A DNA stretch of 64,000 bases from Cannabis sativa (taxonomy: Eukaryota; Streptophyta; Magnoliopsida; Rosales; Cannabaceae): assembly GCF_029168945.1 (NCBI RefSeq), contig NC_083606.1, forward strand, positions 11,992,041-12,056,040, read 5' to 3'. Below, piece after piece: positions 44,039 through 55,951 of this stretch (position 1 is the stretch's first letter; every line of letters begins with the position of its first letter). The notes under the pieces were generated by a model. That model saw only the letters and a program-made list of their open reading frames with translations, did not search any database and was not told the DNA's origin. The position numbers and the translations under genes were made by a program.

Positions 44039-46659
44039 ATATTTTTTTTAATAAGAAAAGAAAATTTTATTAAAATAGAATAGTCAAATTAACCGTTACA
44101 GTATTGTTAATAGTAAGAGGAAGATTGCTGATAACAAAATTACAATTTGACCAATAACAAGTATAGCGACCAAGACAATGAGCGACATTATTAGCAAATC
44201 GTTTAACATAATAAACTTAAACATGAACAATAGAATTAAGTTTTGACAAAGTGAAATATTAGAACAAAAAACAGACGACATGTCAACATTGCTCGCAATT
44301 GCTTGGATCACCACAAGTGAGTCTATTTCAACAACAGTATTCTTCCATTCTTTCTTTTTGATCTAACTCAGTGCCTCCTTAACACCGATAACCTCCGCCA
44401 AACATAGTTGAACACAACCAGTTTTGAACAAACAAAAAGCCTCAATCAAACGACCATCATCTCCTCGAGCAAGGCAACCTACACCAAAAGCTTGACTTGC
44501 AGCAAATAAAGCTCTGTCTACGTTCACCTAGATAGTACCTATTTTTGGTGCAATCCAATGCTCGACTCTACTGTTAAAACTCGAAGGAATCAATAGCGAC
44601 TCAAAACGATGAGAACGAGCATATCTCCATCGATCAAGGACTCAATGAGCAAAGACAACAACATCGACAATATTATGAGCTTTTTTGTTCCATAATATCA
44701 TTCTTGGTATTCCAAATGGACCAAGAAACTATTAACGCTTCTTCAAACATAGCAGAGTGGCCACAACTCAACACCTCCAGCAACCAATCACTAAACTCTA
44801 GAATAGACACATTTCCAAAATCAACACCTTATTCTAGTAGGAATGGACAAAAGGGCAGGAAACTAGGACATGAAAGATCAATTCCTCCTCCTTAAGAAAG
44901 AAAACACAGTTCAGCTCCACTGGCACATGCTTAGAAAAAAAGCTGTGTTCAAGTTGGTAGAGAACTAGTAATGACTTTCCAAGAAAAATGAGTGACTTTA
45001 GGTGGAACTTTGGCTTTCCACAACCTATGCCACAGGTCTGACTCCATATCAGCAGACTAGCTTCCTTTGGAGGCTTGCAACCTCTGGTAGTTTCTCTTCA
45101 CTTTATAAATCCCCGAGTTTTTATGTAACCAGAACCACTTGTCTTCCAAAGTAGAAGAATTAAGAGGAATACTTAGGATAAGATCACAATCTTTAGCTTC
45201 AAATATATTATTTTACAACTTTCGAATCTCATTGAGAACCATCCAAAATTATTAGTTGATTAACATTTTTCTCAACAAGACTTTGATGAGAAGTAATGAT
45301 AAAAGGGTTATGTATATCAAGAAGCCAAGGAAAATTAATGATAGGGACATTCATACCAGCACCAATACGAATATGGGCTTCTACTGAAATAATGTCTTGA
45401 GTTTCAAAATGCTTCTCCATATAAAGCTAGGATTTTGGCTCAACACAATTGAGTGAAAGTTCCCATGGGGATAGTACCTGGCTTTGTAAATACGACCTAC
45501 AAGGGATGACTCATGAAGCAGCAACCACCAAGCTTGTTTACCCAAAGAGATGGCTTTGTAAATACGACCTACAAGGGGTGACTTTGTAAATTATAATCAT
45601 TAAGATTTCTAAAACTAACACCACCCGAGCTTTTGTGTTTACACAGACGATTCCAGCTCATCCAACTAGTTCCTCTAGATTTTTTAGAGTTACCCCACGA
45701 ATACTTAGACATAAGCCTTTCTTATTCACTGCAAGTCTCCAAAGAAATAAGAAAAACAGACATCGCATAGCTAGGAAGAGCTTGAGCAACTATTTTAATC
45801 AGCACTTCTCGATTTGCCTTTGGGAGAAATTTGCCTTCCCAACTCAAAATTATTTTCTCCATTTTCTCCTTAAGAAAGCCTAAAATATCTTTCTTTTTAC
45901 AGCCAATTGTGCAAGGTAATTCAAGATAAAAATTCTTCTCATCTGCAACAACCATACCTAAACATGTACAGAGCCTCACACGCATATCAGCAGGGGTATT
46001 GGAGCTAAAAAAGACTAATAATTTTGTGAAATTCACCCGCTGACTAGAAGCTTGCTCAAACATATGAAGTAGCAGGAGTACATTATCATCGTCTTCCTCA
46101 GTAGCACAACAATACACATAACTGTCGTTAGCAAAAAAGCATGTGAGAAATAGTAGGGACTCATTGGAAACTTTACATCACGTTAGCTCACCATTCCTTT
46201 CAAACTACTTAATTAAAGATGAGAATCCCTCAGCACAAAGGAGGGAAAGGTAGAGAGATAAAGGATCTCTTTGTTGTATGCCTCTACCAAGAATAATAGG
46301 ACCCAAGCTCCTACCTCCATGCACAACCTTATACTTAAACGGTAGTCAACGTAAGATCTACCCAACGAGAATGAAATCCCATACTGAGCATCATAGCCTT
46401 GAGACACCCCATTTTATACGATCATAGGCTTTACTTAAATCAAGCTTTAAGGCCATAAAACCTATCTTACCCTTTCGCTCACGTTTAAGATAATGCATGA
46501 CCTCAAACACTACCATAATATTATATAAAATTAAACGTCCAGGGATAAAATTAGATTGATTCTCAGAAATAACACTAGGTAAAACTAACGTCAAGCAATT
46601 AGCAAGCACTTTTGAAATCACTTTATACAGCACATTGCACAACGAAATAGGACGCAATC
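44039..46659 (-). mobile_element. 5'-truncated L1-type LINE
   Basis: The 11-bp target duplication ACTTATTTATA is present at 44028-44038 and 46660-46670. The A-tail appears as the T run at 44042-44049, so the element reads leftwards. Its 5' end is cut inside the reverse transcriptase domain, as is usual for LINE copies. An internal 32-bp duplication (45480-45511 and 45552-45583, one mismatch) is a later change. Confidence 0.9.
44096..46657 (-). pseudogene. LINE ORF2 remnant (RT, zf-RVT region, RNase H)
   Basis: Starting at 46657 the minus strand encodes LINE reverse transcriptase text (RPISLCNVLYKVISKVLANC, SENQSNFIPGRLI, ALKLDLSKAYDRIKW). A later RT/thumb part lies at 45722-46117 (FLKEKMEKIILSWEGKFLPK, LPSYAMSVFLI), a connecting part at 45229-45420 (RIGAGMNVPI) and RNase H-like traces around 44096-44560. 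Frames change repeatedly and stops are frequent, so the gene is dead. Confidence 0.85.
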
Positions 46660-46679
46660 ACTTATTTATAGTATTAATA

Positions 46680-47077
46680 GGCTAATTAAGATTTTTGTCT
46701 CCCGAACTTTGACATGTACCAAATCATGCCCCCTAAACTTTTAAGGTCGTTAAAAATGCTCCCTGAATTATTGAGATTGTTGGATTTAAGAACTTTTGTC
46801 CAATTTTAGTAAGAAAAGTCTAACATGAATGAAAGTTAAGGAATCATGATTTAGTACGTGTCAAAGTTCGAGGGACATGATTTGGTAGATATCAAAGTCT
46901 TGGGAGCATGGTTTAGTACATAAAAAATCACTGAAATAGTAAAATTGAATGAAATTAGACAAAAGTCCTTAAATCTAACAATCTCAATAGTTCAGGAGTA
47001 ATTTTTAATAGCCAGAAAAGTTCAAGGGGCATGATTTGGTACATGTTAAAGTTTAGGGATAAAAATCCTAATTAGCC
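46680..47077. mobile_element. Foldback / long-TIR MITE of about 400 bp
   Basis: The left arm starts GGCTAATTAAGATTTTT and the right arm ends AAAAATCCTAATTAGCC. Complementarity continues for about 130 bp in each arm at roughly 80 percent identity by eye, with the motif ATGTACCAAATCATGCCCC in both. TA flanks both ends, so a TA target duplication is possible; the superfamily is not clear. It lies 9 bp beyond the LINE's target duplication. Confidence 0.7.
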
Positions 47078-48239
47078 TATTTAATATTTTAATGGGTAAT
47101 TTTTATTTTTATGAGTTTTGTGGTAAAAGTTTACAAAAATTCAATTTTTTTTAAGGAAAAAAATTATTTTATGAGGAAAATTTAAAAATTTAAAAGTATG
47201 AATAAATAATATAATATAAGGTAACTAATTATTCTAAGGAAGTGACTTGTTACCTTAAAAAGTAACTCGTTACCTCAAATAATTTTTTTTTTTCCATATT
47301 TTTTAATATTATTTTGAATTTTGGACATATTTTAGTATGTATTGTATAAACACTTATAAAATGAACAATTTATACTATTCTTATTGGTTGACCATTTTTA
47401 AACACAGAATAAGATTAAATAATATTATAAAAAAAATAGTAATAAGTGTGAAATGATTTTATTGTTAAATTAGTGAGAAAATAAATTCACTTTTCGAGTA
47501 TTATTGATTGATGATTATTAAATAAATTAAATTATAAATTATAATTTTAAAAATATTAAACCATCAAATTTTGATCCAATAACAAATAATAAAAAAGAAT
47601 TTTTAATTGGGTGTTTTTTTTTTTCTATAATAGGTATTTTAGGCCTAAATTTTATATTTTTAGCTTGATAAGAAAAACTAAACAAAAAAAAAAGGAAATC
47701 TAAAAGTTTTTTTTTAAAAAATACAGACAACTTCACCTCCTGAACCACATGAATCTCTTTTCAAGAATAATATATTAAATAAACAAGACATTACTTTTAA
47801 ATGGTAGACTGAAGTGGGCCTATATACATATACTCTTATATATTTTATTTTATTTCATAGCTAAAAAGAGAATGAATCAGATCAACTATATAACACTATG
47901 TCAGCACATGAACTCATACTTGCTTAATTGCACTATATATTGTTCTCTCTCATTGATATTGGCCATTGAAACAACTCAAAATGCACATATCTAAAGTGGT
48001 TAATATTGAAAATGAGGTCAATGGATGAAACAACTCAAATACAACTGAGATGGCATCTTTACTGGTCTTCAAGGCCAAGAACCTTATCCCAGCAGTGGAA
48101 CAGATGACCGTAACAGGATAATGTTGAATTAGTGCAGATAATGTTGTAGGAACTAGACTACAATCCTGAAACAACTCAAATACAATTGAAATACCAACTA
48201 AAGGAAGATTGTCAACCACTTTAAATCAAGGATGACAAA
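47078..48239. other. AT-rich spacer, no gene seen
   Basis: No gene, RNA or element boundary found. A short phrase GAAACAACTCAAATACAA recurs near 48028 and 48170. The minus-strand frame at 47950-48219 has no recognisable domain. Confidence 0.5.
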
Positions 48240-50130
48240 AGTTCCCTATGATATCCATTGTGTGTAAACACATTCAATTACACAGTAACAACAAAATAAC
48301 AATCCTTATAGTAGCCACCCAAGCAATGGCTGGAAGTGAAAATAACTCATGACTCAACTGTGCAGCAACTTGACAACAACACAACAACAACAACAACAAC
48401 TAAATAACTTTTATCTGCTCCAAGGAGGGGATCAGTTTCAAAAGATGTTATTTTTGTTGATACTGACACTTTAAAAACAGAATCAATAGCAAAACAACAA
48501 GAAAAAACCAAAAGTAAACACTCGAAGAAGCTAAATATTGAAGAATATACAATTATTTGTTCATCAATTGTTTTTTATGTTTTTATATCGTTGTTAAATA
48601 GTTGTTAATAGTTAAAAAACTTATTAACAACTATTGTCTTTATGTTTTTATATTGTTGTTCTACTATGATTTTTTTCTTCAAATGAATGAACTAGAAGCG
48701 GAGAACGATTCAAACAAGACAAATTAAAAAAACAAGTTATAAACCTTGGTAATATTTTTCTTTGGAAGGTTCAACTTTTAAACACCATCAGAGGTCTTAT
48801 CACGCACCTAAAAATATTAAGATGACAAAATTAATAAGATAATGAACCGTTAAAATACGATTAATAGTTAAACGTAATTGTAAGTATATTATGTATTGAA
48901 CAACATAAAAATAACAATATAATAATTAAAAAATAACGTAATTGTAAATCTTATTAAACATGAAACTAAAACAATTTTAATTATAAAACTCAAATATAGC
49001 TAATAAATGTAAGACTTAACCCAATGATATAGATTTTTTAAGAACCATATAATAGCTAAATTAAAACTGAAAAACAACTAATTATAAACAGAAAAAGTGA
49101 GAGACATAAACCATTTAAGGTTGAACAATTCTTCTTACTAAATATATCAAAAAAAGATATATAAACATAACAAAATAAGTCTTTGAAACCAAACAAAGAC
49201 AACAAAAACTATACATTAATTTTTTCACATCATTATCTCGCATTTTGCCCTTAAAGACTCTCCAATGGATGACTTGGTGAAACAACAACAACAAAATAAA
49301 TTAAAAGATGAAACAACTATAAAACAACTAAGGATTAGAAATGAGTTAGATGTGATTTGTATTACGTTGTGAAAAAATGCTTGAATAAATATTATTTAAA
49401 AAAAGCATACTTTTAAATAGTATCATTTCTTTCATTATTATTATTTTGAATAAAAATAATAAAAAAAATAGACTTTTAGATTGTTCTTTTTTGGCAACTA
49501 AATAACAACAACAAACTAAAAAAAAAGTTACTGGACAACAACAATATTTCAATAGATACGAAAATCAAAATATAAATCAATACATTAGTTTTTTTGATAT
49601 TTGAAAATACTCAAAAGAAAAAAAAAACAATCTTAATATGTGTACGATGAAAACTAAACTTATACATTATATATATATATATATTAATTTTCTTCTAATT
49701 AATTGAACAACTAAATAATAACAAATAAACAACTGTATGACAACTCTGTTGTAACATGTAAATTAAATAGACATCATAAAACAACCCCATTAATTGCATC
49801 AACTCCAACAAGAAATAAAAAACCAGTAATCTATAAAATAAATTTAAAAGTAACTACAAAATATTTGTATATTAACTCAAAAATATATGTACGCATAAAA
49901 AACTGAACATAACTCAAAAATACTTTTTTTTTTAATTGTTGTTAAATAACTTAAAAATAAATAAATAAACAACTCGATAACAACCACACTTTAACGTAAA
50001 AATAGATTAGGCATCAACAAATTGCGACAACTTAAAAAACATATAAATAATCTCAAAAAAATAAAACAAACTTAAAAGTAATTACGAATTATTTGTACAT
50101 CAACTCAAAAATATATGTACTTGAAATATT
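48240..50130. repeat. A/C-skewed stretch full of ACAAC motifs, with a diverged ~245-bp duplication
   Basis: The plus strand is rich in A and C and very poor in G, with ACAAC and CAACAACAA repeated dozens of times. Blocks around 49713-49900 and 49956-50125 align: AATAAACAACTG/CGATGACAAC, then TTTAAAAGTAA, then ATCAACTCAAAAATATATGTAC. This looks like the untranslated part of a transposable element, possibly related to the MULE remnant on the other side of the Tekay insertion; no termini were found. Confidence 0.45.
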
Positions 50131-50458
50131 AAACATATACTCTTTTAGTACAATTTGATTTAATATTTTACATTGGTAATATTTTTTATTCACTTGAATT
50201 TCTAGCGATTAGGAGCCATAGGGTAGTTAAAAGTTGTGTTGAGTGTTAAAAATACGTATCTATATGTGTAAAATTAATTCTATTTAAATTTTAATAAAAT
50301 TATTGTGATATATTTTTCTCTAAAATATTTTTGTAAGAATAAATAATTTTGTGGCACACTTGAAAAATAATTAGAAAAAGAGCAAATATTATTTTTTAAG
50401 AGTAAAATAAAAAGACATTTTAAGGGAAAAAAAAAAGAATAAAATCTCAAACTAAAAG

Positions 50459-52474
50459 TGTAATATCCCAGAAAATAAATAATATTTAAATGGACATATT
50501 TTATTAAATATGTAATTACCTGGGAAATGAAGTAGGATTATGATCTTACTTAGGTAATTGTTGAGCAATTAATTAATGAAATACGTTATTTTGGGCCCGG
50601 TAATTGTGGAAATTTAGCTATGTGGTTAGCAATGTCACGACATTAAATGAAAGAATTATTTTGAGAATATCCCGGATTAAGTTAGAATTTTATTAGAATG
50701 TCGGATTGGGGAGTTAGTAAAAATTACCAAAATGCCCCTAGGTTATAATTTTAGTTTAAGTTTTTTTTTAAGGGTAAATTAGTCATTTTTCTTTTTTATG
50801 TTTTGACTTCTTGACTTTTCAATTGTTGGTGGGCTGATTGTTAGTAAAAAAAAAAAAAAAAGAGAGCAACCTTATTTAAGTTGCTTCCAATGCAAGAAAG
50901 CAAGCAAAAACACATAACTTCAAGCTCTTCTTCTTCTTCCTCTCTTGCCGATTCTTGAGGCAGCTGGAAACCAAGGAAAACTCATTTCTTTTCTTCAATT
51001 TCTTGAGCTAATCCTAACCCTAGAAGCTAGCTAAGTGAAGGTATGATCCATCTACTCTTCCCTTAATTAATTTCTTTGAGTTTAGTTAGGTTTTGGTAAG
51101 GTTTTCATTTAATCCTGAGCTGGGGTATAAACTGAGGTTAGGGTAGGTTCTTAGGGTTGATTTGAAACTTGTTTGAATGAAGATTGAGTGAGATTAAGGG
51201 CTGTTCAATTAAATAGGTGTTGAAAGTGATGTTTTTATGCAAATTGTCAAGTAAGATGTTGATTTTGAGTTAAATGGTGAATTGTGATTAAATGATGTGT
51301 TGAATATGTTATATTTGGTATATTAAACTGTTCTGGAAGTGCAAATTAGGTCTGTAATGGTTTTGGTTCGAGCTGGAGGAGAAAAACCAGAATTTTTCTG
51401 ATGTGCAAAGAACCTGGCCGATCGGCTGGTTCGTCAGATCGTAACCGGCCGACCTACAGCAGGGGAAAAATTCTCGGGTTTTTCTCTGATCCGTGTTTAG
51501 CTCGGGGTTGAACCTAGTACCTGCCTTTGAATAATTTTGAGTTATTTGAATTATTATATAGATGGTGAAGGCTAAGTCTAATCGGTTTTAAATTAAGGTT
51601 TTAATCCGGAATATTATGTTAAGGTATTTATTGTGTTTCAAATTGTCGTGACATAGGACCGGGATTGTCTAGCTTGTTTTTCCACCTAGGTCGGCCATAT
51701 TCTTGACTCCTGAATTAAGGTAAGAAAAGTGGTAAGCACTGTATGTGGTTAAAAATCGATGAATGAATGGAGGTGACCTTAATTATTATCATGATGTTGA
51801 TTAAAGCTTATTAAGCCTAGGTTATGACCTAGGGTTGGAAACGGTTATTACCGTTATGAGTAATTACTCTTGAAACCGCGGTTAGGTTTCTTACTTATCG
51901 ATTGCTTTATCGGGCAACGATAGTGACATATTCAGCTCGTATGTAACGAGTGGTAAAAAGTGGTACTTTATTAAGTACCAGGAATGTGAGATGTTTAAGG
52001 GAATGCTTAGTGTTATCAAATAGTGAGTATGCATAATGGCATGAGATTAAGTTGATAATCATTTTCTTTCAATTATTGTTTTGATCACTTTCTTGCTGAG
52101 TCTCTGTGACTCACTGGTGCTTTATGGTGCAGGTAAAGGAAAGGCTAAAGTCGAACAACCATGAGTTATGGTCGCAGCAGCAATGTACATACCAGCCGTA
52201 GGCAACCCAGTTTACAGGATGCTCTATTTTGATTGTATTTTGGAAAATATAAAGCTTATGTTGTAAAATACATTGAAACCAGTTTGTAAATATTTTGAAA
52301 ACAGGGGGACCCCATAAATCATGTTACTTATCTTTTGTTAAACAGTTTAAAGGTTGAGTTTTAACTATCAAAAATTTAATTACCCACACTTTTAGTATAA
52401 TTACATCTTATATAATTATTGGTATTTTAAATAAAGTGCACACACGTGGCGTCCCTGTTGAACAGGGCGTTACA
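50459..52474 (+). repeat. 5' LTR of the Tekay element
   Basis: The 2016-bp repeat begins TGTAATATCCCAG and ends GGGCGTTACA. It carries a perfect 7-bp hairpin CCCTGTTGAACAGGG at 52453-52467 just before its end. It differs from the other LTR by about ten substitutions plus homopolymer indels, apart from one patch at 51401-51467. Confidence 0.95.
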
Positions 52475-52477
52475 ACA

Positions 52478-52490
52478 TGGTATCAGAGCG
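52478..52490 (+). promoter_or_regulatory. Primer-binding site of the Tekay element
   Basis: TGGTATCAGAGCG starts three bases after the 5' LTR and matches the plant initiator methionine tRNA 3' end over its first 12 bases. Confidence 0.9.
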
Positions 52491-52715
52491 CCAAGGTTTT
52501 TAGATCCTGAAGACTGGTTTGATATGTACATTGGCTGCAAGGACCTGATCGACTCATGGTTTAGTAAGCTTTAAGTTAAAAGATAGCTTGTTAATTTTCT
52601 GATTACCTGATTATTTGAATTATGTTGGTATTGGAATGGTGTGGGAAGAATTATAATATATGGAAATACTTATCAGTATTGTTATTACTTGGAATGTGAT
52701 CGCAGGTGTATAGTT

Positions 52716-53890
52716 ATGCACCCAAGGCGGACTGGTAGGGGTACCCGCGAGCTAGCTGGGCTCGGGGCTGCTGGTGAGGGTGAGAACCCTTTACCACCAC
52801 CTAACCGGGAAGAGTTATATGCCGCTATGCAAGAAACTATTCGGCAGCGGTGGTGAGCAAATCGTAGAATTAAGAGAGCAGCCGAGCTCACCGCTCTAAA
52901 TCTGAATCCTGATCCTCCGGCACCTCTAGTAGTGCCACCGGATGCAGTGAATCGTTTAGAACCATTGTATGAACGGTTCAGGAAGCAGAACCCGCCAGTG
53001 TTTGAGGGTGGTGCTGATCCACTCAAAGCGGAGCAATGGATGAGTATGATAACATCCATTTTCGATTTTATGCGAGTTGAAGATAATGACCGGGTCAGGT
53101 GTGCTACCTATATGCTACGAGATGATGCCCGTATTTGGTGGGAGATTGTATCTCGTGGCCATGATCCGAATAATATGACCTGGGAAACTTTTCGGTCCTT
53201 ATTTTTTGAGAAGTATTATAATGAGTCTATTAAGGCAAAGAAAGGCGTAAGAGTTTATACGGTTAACTCGTGGTAGTATGACCGTGACAGAGTATGCTAC
53301 TAAGTTTGATCGATCGGCAAAGTTTGCCTCGGATGAGGTGGCTATTGAAGCCGCTAGAAAAGCAAAGTTTATTCGGGCCGGATGAACACATCGCCCGGAT
53401 GTGATTGTTGCTTCTAAACAACCGGGGTTGCCCGAACTTATGCTCGTATAGTTGAGTTGGCTTTAGTTTCGAGGGTGCAGAGGCTCAGATACGAAAGAAA
53501 AATATTGCCAGAAGAGATTCATGGAAACAAACAGCAGGTGCTGGTTCGGGTAGGGGTACTGATCTTGGTGACCGCAGGAAAAGACATAGTGAATCATCAG
53601 CAGCAGGCCCAAACAAAAGATTCCAGGGTAACCAAGGTTTCCGTCGTAGTGGAAACGAAAACTGGCGGACTTTTCCTGAATGTCCGAGGTGTAAAAAGCA
53701 TCACCTGGGCGAGTGTCGCCAGGGCCTGTTTCCACTGTGGAATGGTGGGTCATATGAAGAGAAATTGTCCACAATTGCTACGGCTAGAGCAAAAGAAGGA
53801 TGATACACCTGCTCCTGCCCGAGTGTTTGCCCTGACTCAAGCTGAGGCTGATGCTGGTCCTTCTACTGTGACAGTCGCCTTTCTCGTTGC
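52716..53890 (+). pseudogene. Tekay gag with zinc knuckles, broken
   Basis: The frame starts at the ATG 52716 (MHPRRTGRG) and is stopped by TGA at 52854-52856. The gag core follows in the same frame (PPVFEGGADPLKAEQWM, DDARIWWEIVSRG) to about 53240. A frame change, another TGA at 53383-53385 and further shifts near 53440, 53500 and 53725 follow. The CX2CX4HX4C knuckle CFHCGMVGHMKRNC is at about 53727-53768; a second Cys/His cluster just before it lies in another frame. Confidence 0.85.
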
Positions 53891-54408
53891 GGTACTTTAT
53901 TGACTGTGTTAATTGATTCTGGTGCGACGCATTCTTATATTTCAAGTAGAATAATTGAGCAGCTGAATAAACCTAGTGATGTGCTTTCTAGAGGTTTTGG
54001 AACCTTGTTGCCTACTGGGGAGTTGGTTATCTCTAGCAGGTGGGTTCGATCCCTTCCAGTGTTTGTGGAAGGAAGGGAGTTATCAGTTGATCTGATAGAA
54101 TTAAATCTGGAGGATTTTGATGTTATATTGGGGATGGATTGGCTTGCTAAATACAACGCCACCATTGATTGTAAAAGAAAGATGGTGACTTTTCAGCCTG
54201 AGGGCGAGGACCCCTTTGTATTTGTGGGTAAGATGCAAGGATCTCGGATTCCCTTAATTTCAGCCCTTAAGGCAAGGGATTTGTTGTGTGAGGGGTGCAT
54301 TGGTTTCTTGGCAAGTGTTGTGGATATTTCCAGGGAACCACTAGCGGACCGTGAGCATGTTCCAGTTGGTTCGAGAATTTCGGATGTGTTCCTTAAGAGT
54401 TACTGTGG
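53891..54408 (+). pseudogene. Tekay aspartic protease
   Basis: A retropepsin with the active-site string VLIDSGATHSYIS (about 53903-53941) and the flap/second motif region DVILGMDWLAKYNATIDC near 54118-54170. It is in a different frame from gag, and a further frame change around 54395-54448 separates it from reverse transcriptase. Confidence 0.88.
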
Positions 54409-55168
54409 TTGCCACCAAAACGTGAAATTGATTTTGAGATTGATTTAATACCAGGAGCTGAGCCTGTATCGAAAGCTCCCTATAGGATGGCACCTGCAGA
54501 GCTGAAAGAGTTAAAAGTTCAATTACAGGGGATGATGGATTTAAAATTTACTAGACCTAGTACTTCACCTTGGGGTGCACCAGTTTTGTTTGTGAAAAAG
54601 AAAGATGGAACTTTACGAATGTGTATAGATTATCGGGAGTTAAACAAATTAACAGTGAAGAACAAGTACCCTCTGCCAAGAATAGATGATTTATTTGATC
54701 AACAGGTGGTAAAACTGTCTTTTCTAAAATTGATCTTCGATCCGGTTATCACCAACCGAGGATTCGAGAGGAGGATATTCCCAAGACAGCTTTTCGGACC
54801 CGTATGGTCATTATGAATTCCCGGTAATGTCCTTCGGATTAACAAATGCCCGAGCATTTATGGACTTGATGAACCGAGTGTTCAAAGATTTTCCGGATGA
54901 TTTTGTTATTGTCTTTATCGATGATATTCTAATTTATTCGTACTCGGAAGAGACTCACGAAAGACATCTTCGAATGGTATTACAACGTCTCAGGGAGCAT
55001 AAGTTGTATGCCAAGATTAAGAAATGTGAATTCTGGTTACCTCAGGTGAGTTTCTTGGGGCATGTGGTGAGTAAAAATGGTATTTTAGTGGATCCAGTAA
55101 AGATTGAAGCAGTTCGTGATCGGCCTCGACCTAAGTCAAGAATCGAAGTTAGAAGTTTCTGGGGTTAG
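54409..55168 (+). pseudogene. Tekay reverse transcriptase
   Basis: First part: [38 protein letters not shown] and [21 protein letters not shown] frame shift near 54705 garbles the next 40 codons, and the frame returns at about 54827 with [16 protein letters not shown] and the catalytic FIDD box near 54916-54927, then [17 protein letters not shown] and FLGHVVS. It ends at a TAG at 55166-55168, with small indels just before. Confidence 0.9.
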
Positions 55169-55951
55169 CAGTGGTATTACCGGAGATTTGTTGAGGGCTT
55201 TGCAAAGATTTCTACGCCTTTAACTGAGTTGACCCGAAAGAATTGTAAGTTTGTTTGGACTGACAAGTGTGAAGGTAGTTTCCAGGAATTGAAGCAAAGG
55301 TTGATTACCGCTCCTGTGCTAACCTTACCAAAAGGTGACGAAAAGTTTGTGATTTATTGTGATGCGTCCAAACAAGGGTTAGGTTGTGTTCTTATGCAGT
55401 CAGGGAAAGTGATTGCTTATGCATCCAGGCAATTGAAGGAGTATGAACAACGATATCCTACCCATGATATTGAATTAGCAGCGGTTGTCTTTGCACTAAA
55501 AGTTTGGCGTCACTATCTGTACGGTGAAAAGTGTGAAATTTATACAGATCACAAAAGCCTCAAGTACTTTTTCACTCAGAAGGATTTAAATATGAGGCAA
55601 CGACGATGGTTAGAACTGGTCAAAGATTATGACTGCGAGATTCTCTACCACCCTGGTAAAGCAAATGTGGTAGCGGATGCTCTAAGTCGGAAAGGACCAG
55701 GGCAAGTTTGTGAACTAAAGGAAATCTCAGCAAAGTTGGCTGAGGATATGACGAGAGCGGGAATTGAATTTGTAATTGGAAAACTTGCTAATATCACCAT
55801 ACAATCTAATCTATTGGAAAGAATTAGAGTAGCCCAACAAGGTGACCTTGAGCTACAGGGACATAAGGAGAAGTTAGAGGCTAGATTGGCAAGAGACTTT
55901 TCGTGCTTATCTGATGGGTTGTTGCGATACAAAAACAGAATCTGTACTTAG
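55169..55951 (+). pseudogene. Tekay RNase H
   Basis: In the same frame as the end of RT after the TAG. It contains [58 protein letters not shown] and [10 protein letters not shown], so the catalytic acidic residues are kept. A TAG at 55949-55951 ends the frame at the start of integrase; the frame continues beyond it. Confidence 0.9.

Noticed and set aside
47950..48219. 89-codon minus-strand frame
   Set aside because: No domain, and it lies across an internally repeated GAAACAACTCAAATACAA spacer.
52685..53059. 124-codon minus-strand frame in the Tekay gag
   Set aside because: Antisense to gag and without a recognisable domain.
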